Positions 1 to 7,979 of a stretch of DNA of 21,472 bases are shown one piece after another. The position numbers and the translations under genes are program-made. Position 1 is the stretch's first letter; the number at the start of each line of letters is the position of its first letter. Source of the DNA: JBCFBK01 sp038562555 (lineage in GTDB: Bacteria > Bacteroidota > Bacteroidia > Bacteroidales > Prolixibacteraceae); NCBI GenBank assembly GCA_038562555.1, contig JBCFBK010000073.1, positions 1 to 21,472 of the forward strand, written 5' to 3'. Under the pieces are notes generated by a model. That model saw only the letters and a list, made by a program, of their open reading frames with translations, was not told the origin of the DNA and made no database searches.

Positions 1-2315
1 GAAAATTCTTCTGAATCATCCGGCCACATAACGGTAATTTCTTCGTTTTCGCAATCCATTCTTTCCATGCGACCAATCCTCTGTTCAATTACTCTTAGCA
101 CGCTTGGCATATCCAATAGCAACAGACAACTTGCATCCTGAAGATTGATTCCTTCGGACATTGCATCCGAGCAAAGAGCTATAAGCTTTTCTTCTGTTTG
201 ATTTCCCAAAGCAAATAATTGCATCACTTGATTTCTGTCTCGGGTATTGTGTCCGGCAGCAACAATAGTTTTTGCCTTTACCTGTTCCTGTTGAAGAAGT
301 TTGTGCAAATAGTCCAGGGTAATTATTGTTGAATCAAAAGCAAGCACTTTTCTATGGTGCCTGAGACTATTCATTAGAGTGTGGATTTTACTTTTTTCAC
401 GCTTGTCGCTTAACCTGTCCGACAATTGTCCAATTTCTTCATAGATGCTGATTTCATCATTACAGATACTGCTATATAAACTTTCATTATAGAGCCACTT
501 ATGTTCTTCAGAAAGTAACTGTTTTTCAATAGTACATTTGGGAACAGCAGTTTTCAGTTTCTTCATTTTCCCCAAAATGTCACCTGAATAGTTTTTTGTA
601 GAATTTAGCTCAAATTTCCCATTAGCTGCCTTAGTGCCATGTAGATACTCATAAAGGGCACAACGTGACGATCGTAACTTTACTCTTACCATGTAGGCTG
701 CTAAAGCAGTTGCAGAAGTGAAACGCTGTTTTATGTAAATTGCCTTTTCTTCCTCGGTATTGAGATAGTTAGGAATATTAAGTCTTTGCAGATAATGAAC
801 TCCTTTTAACTGAGCAGTTAATGATAGAATTTGCTTTGCTATTGCTTTATCGGATTCTGTTTCTCCGGTTTTGTATATAATAGAATTTGTTTTTGGATAT
901 CTGCAAGTATGCCCAAACCTGTTTTTATATTGCTCTGGAGCACGATCTATCATTCTATTCAGTTCCTTTTTAGTTCTACGGACAATAAACTGATTGACAT
1001 ATCTTTTCAGTTGCTCCAAGTGTTTTTTATCAATTCCTTTTCTTCGGTTCTTTCTTAATTCAAAGTAAGTATCCAAATCTGCATCACTAAGATTATCAAT
1101 GTCCAGCAATTCAATAAGTCTTAATAAGTCATCCACTTTTTTATTAATAGGCGTAGCTGTTGATAATATTACATTGCTCGAACCTTTGGGCACTATAGCT
1201 TTACTTCGTTTTGAATTGGGATGTAGATAGTTATGTGCCTCATCGATAACCAATATGTCTGAACTTTGTATGGATTTTTGCAAAATACGCTGGTTTTTAT
1301 CCAACCCAAGACTCAACTTCCCCATTGATTCAATTCTATTGTACAACGTGAAATGATCTTGTTCCCTTTCCCAATTCTCCATTACTTGTTTGGGACATAT
1401 TATCAGCGCATTTGAGCGGTCTTTTTTTCCATTTTCCCATAACCAGTGAAAAAGAGTATAAGCCAATGCTGTCGCAAATTTTGTTTTGCCACTTCCTGTA
1501 GGGTCTGCAACCATTACACGTCCCTGATCCTGAATTATTTTCATTGCTCGGGCAATTCCCATTTTTTGAGAAGGCCAAAGATTATGGGTAACCAATGCCT
1601 GATACAAAGCAGGATAATCCTGCATCCATTTACTTTCCAGTATTTCTGCAACAGCTCTTGCCAGTGCTTCTTCCCACGTGGCATCTTTAAATAACTTGCG
1701 GAATAGTTCGATTAGGTGTTCATTATAATCTTCCGCCACCTTATAGTAGTATTCAGCGATACGTTTTATATCAGAATATTGCTCCCTTTCTGTTTTTGAA
1801 GATGATAGTTCAACCCTGATGTTGGCTTCGGCTTGCGAAACAGTACCTGATTTGCTGAAATTAGACGAACCAAGTATAGCTGCCTGATCTCCTACATAAA
1901 TCTTTGCGTGCAATTTATCTTTTGCCTTGAAATGAAAAGTTCTACTATTTATTTTTTCGATAATATTTAAAATAGGCCCGCATAACCGGATGCTCACATT
2001 TTGTTTTACCCAATAATTTTTAATCTCTGTTGGAAGAGAGTAATGAGGTAGTCGTTTACTGACTCGCTCATCCGGATCAAATCCGATAACGATGCGAAGT
2101 TGTTGCAACTTTGGATAATCTGTAGCGCCAAAAACAGCAATCAGATTGGAAAGAGAGGTAAAGCCAGTAAGGATTAAATAGTCCTCCGAATTTTGTATGT
2201 CTTTAAGCAATATATCTCTTACCCTACGCCCTTGTTCTCTCAGATTCAAAGGAAAATCCTCTTGACCAGGAAGGTCAAGCAAATAGTTGAAATCAAAGAG
2301 GTTGGGAGATGGCAT
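1..2315 (-). CDS. Phospholipase D-SNF2 helicase fusion (3' end beyond window)
   Basis: The ATG is at 2315 and the frame stays open for about 771 codons to the window edge, so the C-terminus is missing. The N-terminal domain is phospholipase D-like, with one HKD motif around residues 136-152 (HAKIYVGD followed by GSSNFS; H136, K138, D143). PLD domains in this class often cleave nucleic acid. A superfamily 2 helicase follows: Walker A DPTGSGKT (271-278), DEAH (358-361), STATP motif III (385-389), and late motifs SEGINLQ and QRIGRMERM in the second RecA-like domain. The likely role is an ATP-driven DNA or RNA translocase with its own nuclease. The ATG lies 5 nt after the stop of the PD-(D/E)XK gene, so the two are almost certainly co-transcribed as the end of the SIR2-HerA operon. 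The domains are clear; the defence role is inferred from context. Confidence 0.9.
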   Translation of the reverse strand, partial: MPSPNLFDFNYLLDLPGQEDFPLNLREQGRRVRDILLKDIQNSEDYLILTGFTSLSNLIAVFGATDYPKLQQLRIVIGFDPDERVSKRLPHYSLPTEIKNYWVKQNVSIRLCGPILNIIEKINSRTFHFKAKDKLHAKIYVGDQAAILGSSNFSKSGTVSQAEANIRVELSSSKTEREQYSDIKRIAEYYYKVAEDYNEHLIELFRKLFKDATWEEALARAVAEILESKWMQDYPALYQALVTHNLWPSQKMGIARAMKIIQDQGRVMVADPTGSGKTKFATALAYTLFHWLWENGKKDRSNALIICPKQVMENWEREQDHFTLYNRIESMGKLSLGLDKNQRILQKSIQSSDILVIDEAHNYLHPNSKRSKAIVPKGSSNVILSTATPINKKVDDLLRLIELLDIDNLSDADLDTYFELRKNRRKGIDKKHLEQLKRYVNQFIVRRTKKELNRMIDRAPEQYKNRFGHTCRYPKTNSIIYKTGETESDKAIAKQILSLTAQLKGVHYLQRLNIPNYLNTEEEKAIYIKQRFTSATALAAYMVRVKLRSSRCALYEYLHGTKAANGKFELNSTKNYSGDILGKMKKLKTAVPKCTIEKQLLSEEHKWLYNESLYSSICNDEISIYEEIGQLSDRLSDKREKSKIHTLMNSLRHHRKVLAFDSTIITLDYLHKLLQQEQVKAKTIVAAGHNTRDRNQVMQLFALGNQTEEKLIALCSDAMSEGINLQDASCLLLLDMPSVLRVIEQRIGRMERMDCENEEITVMWPDDSEEF

Positions 2316-2320
2316 AGGCT

Positions 2321-3346
2321 CTAAATGTTTTCTATATCTTTTTCAATTAACCGATATTTGTCTTTTACATCTTCTCCCTGATAATAATTAAGTAGGTCCT
2401 CTTTTGTCAACGTGCCTTCACTCAGGAACTTTTTTAAATACTCTTGGTTAAACTCCATCAGTAAAATACTCTTTTCTAGTTGCTTGAGAATTGTTTTATT
2501 GTTCTCAATGTTGTTGTTAACCAGATTTTTTATAGTTGTGATTTCGTTGATATCCTTTATTAATCTGTTTACCAGAATCATCAGCATATCTTTATCCAAA
2601 TCTACCCGTTTGGCGTTCAATGCAATATCCCTTGCCAGCATATAAGCAATGGCCAAATTGGAATAATCACCTTTTTGAGAGTTGATAATAGCAACCAATC
2701 CTATTTCTGGGATATAACCAACATTTTCGAATTCCTTAAGAATAGAATTGTCAACTAATGAAATATCGAATACAATGATGCTTACTTTTGCATCCCTGTT
2801 GACCTGTGTCTCAAGCAACTGACTCCAGACTGTATCTACCTTTCTTGTAAATATGTCTTTTGTTTCAATATCGCCCAAACGAATGCTCTTATCAAATTTA
2901 CATTCAATGGCAATTTTGAGATTTGAATTACTGTCAATCTCGCAAATAATATCACCTGTTTTGTTTTTGGGAAGAATACCAACATTGTTTCCAATAAGTA
3001 CGGCTCGATCTTTTAATTTCTTCTCTGCAAAATATTGATTGAGAAACTCTGCTATTTCATCTTCGGCCAATATCCCTTTGATAGAACTTTTGTAAAAAAG
3101 CTCCTTTTTCATTTCAAAGATCATTTTAAGGCTTTCCAACTCCGTACCTAATTCATTGCTGGTTTTTGAGAGAAATGCAGAAATACGATCTTCCATTAGA
3201 GCCAAAACCCCGATATAAATGGCTCGGAGTAATTTCTCATCTCGTTCCGAAACGGGTAGGTTGTCAAAATAATTGAAGATTATCTGATTTTCAACCTCAA
3301 ACTCTTTTATCTCTATGCGTTTTAGCTGCTGGTTAATTTTAAGCAT
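2321..3346 (-). CDS. PD-(D/E)XK nuclease-like protein of the SIR2-HerA block
   Basis: This 341-aa protein has a helical N-terminal region (about 1-85) and then a restriction-endonuclease-like core. A helix with KGILAEDEIAEFL (90-102) precedes GDIICEI (D132), and IECK (E148, K150) completes a D-x15-E-x-K signature. A strand VSIIVFDIS (188-196) follows. The C-terminal third is helical and rich in Asn, Leu and Lys and may form a coiled coil (about 255-320). It is probably a metal-dependent DNase or a nuclease-fold partner of the adjacent helicase. The start is 3 nt after the upstream KTSC-like gene stop and the stop is 5 nt before the PLD-helicase ATG, so it sits inside a compact operon. No closer family name is recognised; the fold call rests on motif spacing. 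Confidence 0.8.
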   Translation of the reverse strand: MLKINQQLKRIEIKEFEVENQIIFNYFDNLPVSERDEKLLRAIYIGVLALMEDRISAFLSKTSNELGTELESLKMIFEMKKELFYKSSIKGILAEDEIAEFLNQYFAEKKLKDRAVLIGNNVGILPKNKTGDIICEIDSNSNLKIAIECKFDKSIRLGDIETKDIFTRKVDTVWSQLLETQVNRDAKVSIIVFDISLVDNSILKEFENVGYIPEIGLVAIINSQKGDYSNLAIAYMLARDIALNAKRVDLDKDMLMILVNRLIKDINEITTIKNLVNNNIENNKTILKQLEKSILLMEFNQEYLKKFLSEGTLTKEDLLNYYQGEDVKDKYRLIEKDIENI

Positions 3347-3349
3347 TCT

Positions 3350-3568
3350 CTAATCGTATAATTTTTTAACATATCGGTTAATGTAACCATTTAAACCACT
3401 TCCACTTCTTGCCAGCCTCTTCATGTTTTCAACATGATGTTGTCCTGCTTTCCGGTAACTGTAGCGGTAAGTTCGAAAAGTACCTGTAAATTTTACAATT
3501 ATAAAATCAGTGCCAATTTCATAGGAGGAGATACCTGAATCTCCTCCTGAATTTCTGTATCTTTCCAT
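3350..3568 (-). CDS. Small KTSC-like protein (second copy)
   Basis: The ATG at 3568 (MERYRNSGGDSG...) gives 72 aa. A longer reading from 3643 exists but overlaps the end of the preceding KTSC gene and adds residues unlike the family, so it was not used. The protein is a short alternation of strands (YEIGTDFIIVKF, TYRYSYR) followed by a helix with HHVENMKRLARSGSGLNGYI. It resembles small Bacteroidota proteins that occur as lone ORFs and recalls the KTSC fold, though the similarity to the upstream gene is distant. It starts 7 nt after the previous stop and ends 3 nt before the nuclease start. The function is unknown. Its place in the operon suggests a regulator, adaptor or trigger sensor for the effectors, which is inference. 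Confidence 0.75.
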   Translation of the reverse strand: MERYRNSGGDSGISSYEIGTDFIIVKFTGTFRTYRYSYRKAGQHHVENMKRLARSGSGLNGYINRYVKKLYD

Positions 3569-3575
3569 TGCAATA

Positions 3576-3785
3576 TTAAACTTTAGAATAACGATATGTG
3601 CCTTTAATATTACGGGCAAGATACTGTCCGTGTGAACTTGCACTCATTAGTTCTTCATACACATACTGAGGCACATCAAAATACTGGTATACTCCGCCGT
3701 TTAGGAATTCAATTTCTAATGTTTGTGAATTTACATCATATCCTATCGATGCAATGTTCGATGATGAAACTGGTTGTCTGTTCAT
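3576..3785 (-). CDS. KTSC domain protein
   Basis: This 69-aa protein is nearly all KTSC domain (the domain also found near some lysyl-tRNA synthetase C-termini and as small phage or bacterial proteins). Key features are SSNIASIGYD near the N-terminus, the strand pair LEIEFLNGGVYQYFDVP, the helix YEELMSASSHGQYLARNI, and the closing YRYSKV. The family's biochemical role is not established; nucleic-acid binding has been suggested from its compact beta-rich fold. The gene lies 7 nt after the HerA stop and 7 nt before the next small ORF, so it belongs to the same transcript. No other start is needed: the ATG at 3785 gives the whole domain. Confidence 0.85.
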   Translation of the reverse strand: MNRQPVSSSNIASIGYDVNSQTLEIEFLNGGVYQYFDVPQYVYEELMSASSHGQYLARNIKGTYRYSKV

Positions 3786-3792
3786 AATGTAA

Positions 3793-5658
3793 TTATTTAA
3801 TGATACGTTTAATAAATGGACTTTGGGATCTCCAAGTCTCCAAAAATTCTTTGTAATTAGGGTTGTCTTCCAATTTTATTCCCCAACCGCCTGGATGCAT
3901 CGATTCTTCATCTCCTAGTTCATCATAAATTATTGGATCCTGACTATCTGGTCTGCGGTCTTTCGGCGGAGCATCAATTAATGTTCTCATTGGAAGTTTA
4001 ACTGCTTCACCAAGTATAATCGCTTCACCTGTTCTTAAAATCGGTAACATACTGGTTAATCCTTCTAAATTGTCTGTTACAGCACCGGTAATATGCCCCC
4101 TGTCGGTTGCATTTGCTAAACGCAACGCGAAGAATGTTCCACATTGAGATAAAATGGTGGAATTCACCTCTGAAGGTCTTTGGCTTACGATCATTGCACC
4201 AATACCATATTTACGTCCCTCTTTTACTATTTTCTGAACTACAGGTAAGGCACTGCCTTCGTTATTTAAATAATTATGAGCTTCCTCCATCAATAATAGC
4301 AGGGGCCTGTTTCTTCCACCCTGAGATAAATTTCTAGCCCAAAAAAGTCCGTCATAAATGATCCTCAATAAAACTCCAATTATGGTATTTAGTATAGAGT
4401 TTGGCACACCGGATAGATCCATTATGGTAATTGACCTGTCACTACCTATCCAACTTTGTATCAATGAATCCAAGTCTTTTTCAGTTTTGCCATCTTCTGT
4501 AGGAGTCCATTCCCCAGGTTTGAACAAGAAGTCGAAACGTGGTATTCTTAATTTTGCGCCCAAAGAATGAAGTTGTTGACTGTTGTTTAGGGTGGGGGTT
4601 GCAGGGTGTTGAACTCTATCACCATTATCTCTGCTGGTATTTATTGGTTTAAAAACGGGCGGAATACCGTTGATAGGATCTCCTCTCATTTCATTACCGT
4701 TATCGTCTATTTCATAGGCTAAAGGTTTTCCAGCTTTATCAGGATAAAATTTGCCTAATGTTTCTGTGTATAATTCATGCCACAAATGGTTTAAACTAAA
4801 TGAAATTGGCGAGTCAACATTAAGAGAATCCGTATTGATACCATCCTTTGGGTATGTTTCCAGACTTTTTAATTTGGCATTGGTTATTCGTTCTAATACC
4901 GTGTTGTAATCTTTCTCATTCCCAAATTGTCCAAAACTAATTGCAGCCAGCTCTTCAAAACTAAGAGCCCAGAAAGGAATAAACAAATCTTTTTCGGTGC
5001 TGCCTTCAGTTTTATCTGCGTTAACCTTGAAAATATTTGCCCTGTCTTTTAAAGCATTTCCATATTCCCCGTGTATATCAAAAACAATTACTCTTGCTGA
5101 TGGGTATCTTACTGGATCAGAAACTGCATTTAAGATACTTGCAACTGTTGTTGATTTTCCGGACCCTGTAGTTCCAACAATTGCAGAATGACGGGTGATC
5201 AATTTATTGATATCAATCAGGGCAGGAATTGATTCAGCCCCTGCAATATGACCAACTTTTACAAAGTAAGGTTTGTCAGGTTGTCCATATATCTTTTTTA
5301 AATCGCTTTCTGACACCAGATGAACTTCATCACTAATCGTCGGATATTGAGATATTCCTCTTTGGAAAAGGCCGTTACGTTGACCTTCTCCTATAAGCTG
5401 AACATTAATCCATCGATTTCCATAGGGTTGCACTAATTTTTGATTTTCAGGAACAGCACCAGCGCCCACTTGAGTCACAATGCCGAATAAATCAATATAA
5501 CCAATCGGAATTTTCACAAATGAACCAATTTGTCCAATACGGTAACCTTCTCCATCAATATAAGTCAGACCTGATAGTGCAGTATTATCTAACGCAACAC
5601 TTAATGAGGTGCCACTTACATCTTGAATTGTTCCCAGATAAGTAGATTTAAACGCCAT
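3793..5658 (-). CDS. herA: HerA-type ATPase, partner of SIR2
   Basis: This 621-aa HerA/FtsK-superfamily ATPase starts with an N-terminal HAS-like beta-barrel (about 1-135), followed by the ATPase core. Walker A is GTTGSGKST (162-170), a conserved strand IVFDIHGEYG lies at 191-200, Walker B is LLLLMEEAHNYL (453-464), and the sensor-like SQRPSEV is at 492-498. An insertion of roughly 130 residues (260-390) separates the Walker motifs. HerA proteins form hexameric rings. In SIR2-HerA anti-phage systems the ring scaffolds or gates the SIR2 NADase and may act on DNA. The ATG overlaps the end of the SIR2 gene by 11 nt, a strong sign of translational coupling. The family assignment is secure; the gene symbol names the family, not a tested orthologue. 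Confidence 0.95.
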   Translation of the reverse strand: MAFKSTYLGTIQDVSGTSLSVALDNTALSGLTYIDGEGYRIGQIGSFVKIPIGYIDLFGIVTQVGAGAVPENQKLVQPYGNRWINVQLIGEGQRNGLFQRGISQYPTISDEVHLVSESDLKKIYGQPDKPYFVKVGHIAGAESIPALIDINKLITRHSAIVGTTGSGKSTTVASILNAVSDPVRYPSARVIVFDIHGEYGNALKDRANIFKVNADKTEGSTEKDLFIPFWALSFEELAAISFGQFGNEKDYNTVLERITNAKLKSLETYPKDGINTDSLNVDSPISFSLNHLWHELYTETLGKFYPDKAGKPLAYEIDDNGNEMRGDPINGIPPVFKPINTSRDNGDRVQHPATPTLNNSQQLHSLGAKLRIPRFDFLFKPGEWTPTEDGKTEKDLDSLIQSWIGSDRSITIMDLSGVPNSILNTIIGVLLRIIYDGLFWARNLSQGGRNRPLLLLMEEAHNYLNNEGSALPVVQKIVKEGRKYGIGAMIVSQRPSEVNSTILSQCGTFFALRLANATDRGHITGAVTDNLEGLTSMLPILRTGEAIILGEAVKLPMRTLIDAPPKDRRPDSQDPIIYDELGDEESMHPGGWGIKLEDNPNYKEFLETWRSQSPFIKRIIK

Positions 5659-6958
5659 CTTGCTCTATTTTAAATTGTTCCTTTCCAATTAGTTCTTGCA
5701 GAAAGTTTCCTAAAACAGCAAAATCTCCGAGATGAAATTCATATTTGGTTACCTTCTCATCTGTTTCATTACCGTCATTGTCTTTTGCTTGGACTTGTTT
5801 CTGTTTTACTGCATTTCCTATATTCTCCTCGGCATCATAATCTAATTTTGCAGGCCTCCATTTTGCCCGAAGACCACCAATTACCGCTTCGTCAAAAGTC
5901 CATATACTCAGGTTAGATCTGTTTTCTGCCAGTTCAAGAGCTTTTTCATAATTGATAGTAGTTTTAATAACAGTATCTTCTCCATCTGTTTTTTCCTCAG
6001 TAGTCTTGGTTAAATCACCAAACAGCAACGCAATAACCATTGCTGTTGGATTCGCCCTTAAAGCGTTTAAAATAGTATCATTCAAATGGTCATCGCTAAA
6101 TGAATAGCCAGACATTATTAAAACAGCAGAATTTTGTCTTAAGAATTTGTTCAATCGATCTATTAGTGCGAGATAGGGCATCTTACGGCTCTGATCGTAC
6201 TTAAGGTGTGAGGGATGAATAATATAAGAGTCACTTCCATTCAGGCTTGTGGAACGATATACATCTTTATTTTTTTTCAAATACCAATTAATAGATCCGT
6301 GTATTTTCCATAATCTTGTCCAATGGTTAGGAACCAATCCATCTTCAACAGCCCTTAAATCAAAGAAAGGGAAACGTGTACCAACAAATCCATCAAAAAA
6401 AGGAACTTTCAAGGCCTCAAAAGCCTCCTCCAACAGAAGATCATAGTTCGTTGTAAATATTTCAATTGGAGTATTCCTTTCGATATTATTCACCCATTTT
6501 GCTAGTTTGTGGTATGGCGTTTTGTTATCTGGTAAGTTGACATCAAGTTTTTGGGCAATCTTTTTACAAACTAATTTTTCCAGACGCTCTAACTCTGACT
6601 CAGAAAAACCTCTAATGTCAGTAGCACCTTTAGAGATTTGCATCATCCCCCTTAAAAAACTTAATATATCTTCAATGTTGGGTTTCGTTATTCCTGTTTT
6701 TACTACTTCTGCTAAAAGTTGAGCGTATGCAGTGGCAGAATTTTTGGTTGCTCCTTCTGCAATAGAAGTTTCTTTATCTATTTCTTCTTTAATGTATTTT
6801 GTCAAACCAGACACATCAGGGATTAATGGCCATTTCCCTTCTGACATTGAAACTGCTAATGGGCATCCTGCCGAAAGGAAAAAGCCTACAGGCTTCTTAT
6901 CCTGTGATAATGTCTGCCTTAAATATTTAGACTGACGAATGGGATCATGGTAGCTCAT
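5648..6958 (-). CDS. SIR2-family protein (probable defence NADase)
   Basis: This 436-aa SIR2-like (SIR2_2-type) protein has a Rossmann-fold NAD pocket. The first motif is VGFFLSAGCP (24-33), where Ser replaces the first Gly of the usual GAG. FTTNYD (168-173) carries the conserved Asn, KIHGSINW (218-225) the catalytic-type His (H220), and IMSGYSFSDDHLND (281-294) the late NAD-binding strand. The C-terminal 120 residues are specific to the subgroup and may contact HerA. Defence SIR2 proteins hydrolyse NAD+ to kill or stall infected cells, and pairs with HerA are a described anti-phage system. The stop overlaps the HerA start by 11 nt. It is the first gene of the six-gene block and is preceded by 148 nt without a clear gene. 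Confidence 0.93.
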   Translation of the reverse strand: MSYHDPIRQSKYLRQTLSQDKKPVGFFLSAGCPLAVSMSEGKWPLIPDVSGLTKYIKEEIDKETSIAEGATKNSATAYAQLLAEVVKTGITKPNIEDILSFLRGMMQISKGATDIRGFSESELERLEKLVCKKIAQKLDVNLPDNKTPYHKLAKWVNNIERNTPIEIFTTNYDLLLEEAFEALKVPFFDGFVGTRFPFFDLRAVEDGLVPNHWTRLWKIHGSINWYLKKNKDVYRSTSLNGSDSYIIHPSHLKYDQSRKMPYLALIDRLNKFLRQNSAVLIMSGYSFSDDHLNDTILNALRANPTAMVIALLFGDLTKTTEEKTDGEDTVIKTTINYEKALELAENRSNLSIWTFDEAVIGGLRAKWRPAKLDYDAEENIGNAVKQKQVQAKDNDGNETDEKVTKYEFHLGDFAVLGNFLQELIGKEQFKIEQDGV

Positions 6959-7031
6959 AATTCAATTTCATATTTGTTTTATAATTAATTACTTCAATTC
7001 CATTAATTCCTCTATCCTCACCTACAAGGAT

Positions 7032-7062
7032 TGCGATTAGAGTAATTCTGTCTGCCAACAAA
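7032..7062 (-). promoter_or_regulatory. Weak candidate promoter for SIR2-HerA block
   Basis: On the minus strand TTTG (7059-7062) is followed after 19 nt by TAATCGCA (7032-7039). The TTTG and TA positions fit the Bacteroidota -33/-7 layout, but the 3' half of the -7 box does not match TTTG. It would give a leader of roughly 70 nt before the SIR2 ATG. The block could equally be read through from the exonuclease gene. Confidence 0.25.
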
Positions 7063-7106
7063 TTTTTTGTGAACTTCTTTTGAGACTGGTCCTCTTGTAA
7101 TATGCA

Positions 7107-7967
7107 TTAAACTAGCTTTTTCTTAAAATTCTTACACATCCTCAAAAACTCTTCTTCAAAAACTAATCGAACATCGAGACCTTGTGCATTTAATTGCTCA
7201 ATCTTCTTCATTTTAGCAGGCCCGGGAGCAGAGCCGGTAATGACAAAGTTGGTTCGTTTGGTAATAGAGGTATCGATGTCAGCTCCAAGCTTCTTTACCA
7301 ATTCGGCTGCTTCTTTTCGATCAATGGAAGTTAAAACTCCGGTAAAAACAACTTTCTTGGCATAGAAAGGGCTGCTGCAATCAGTATTGTCCAGGTCAGG
7401 TTTCAAAACATCTCCACACAGACGATCATGTCCTTTCGGGGTAAATATAACGGTTGCTTTTCCCTCATGAGGCGTAATCTTTGAAAAATCAGGGTTAATA
7501 CCACGCAGCAAATTCAGGTAAACCTTGGCACAGGCTTCCGCATCACAGGCAGCATCATGATGATTGCCTAATTCAATTTCGTATGCTTCACAAATTTCAT
7601 TGAGTTTGTAACCAGTTCTGGAATAGGTACAGTCGCATTCCAGGTTCGGAACCGGAATTCCATAAAAATCAAAAGCCTGTATTAAGCAATTGATATCAAA
7701 CGAAGCGTTGTGCGCAACCAATCGTCTTCCATAAATCAACGGTTGGATTTCCTCCCAAACTTCAGAAAAGCCGGGTGCATTTTCTGTCATTTCTGGTGTA
7801 ATACCATGGATATTCATATTCACCGGGGCATACTCATTTTGCGGGGGCTGTACCAATTTTGAAATAGTTCTTACAATTTCACCATTTTCTACGACGGCCA
7901 GACCGATCTGGCAAATGCTCCACCGTTTTCCATGGGCAGTTTCCACATCAATTGCTACAAAATTCAT
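7107..7967 (-). CDS. DEDDh 3'-5' exonuclease-BRCT fusion
   Basis: This 286-aa protein has two domains. Residues 1-160 form a DnaQ-like DEDDh exonuclease: Exo I FVAIDVET (D7, E9), Exo II AHNASFD (D91), and Exo III HHDAACD (H137, D142). A linker of about 40 residues leads to a BRCT domain (about 201-280): KKVVFTGVL, then KLGADIDTSITKRTNFVIT and GSAPGPAKMKK, as in NAD-dependent DNA ligase and related exonucleases. The expected reaction is 3'-5' trimming of single-stranded DNA or RNA, with BRCT as the binding or partner-docking module. The ATG is 12 nt after the stop of the Hhe-like helicase gene, so the two are probably co-expressed. Such exonuclease-BRCT proteins also occur outside defence loci, so a link to the helicase is inference. 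Confidence 0.92.
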   Translation of the reverse strand: MNFVAIDVETAHGKRWSICQIGLAVVENGEIVRTISKLVQPPQNEYAPVNMNIHGITPEMTENAPGFSEVWEEIQPLIYGRRLVAHNASFDINCLIQAFDFYGIPVPNLECDCTYSRTGYKLNEICEAYEIELGNHHDAACDAEACAKVYLNLLRGINPDFSKITPHEGKATVIFTPKGHDRLCGDVLKPDLDNTDCSSPFYAKKVVFTGVLTSIDRKEAAELVKKLGADIDTSITKRTNFVITGSAPGPAKMKKIEQLNAQGLDVRLVFEEEFLRMCKNFKKKLV

Positions 7968-7979
7968 TTGGGTTCAAGG

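Noticed and set aside
3350..3643. A 97-aa start for the second KTSC-like gene
   Set aside because: It would overlap the previous gene by 68 nt, and the extra 25 residues do not look like the domain; the ATG at 3568 follows the previous stop by 7 nt.
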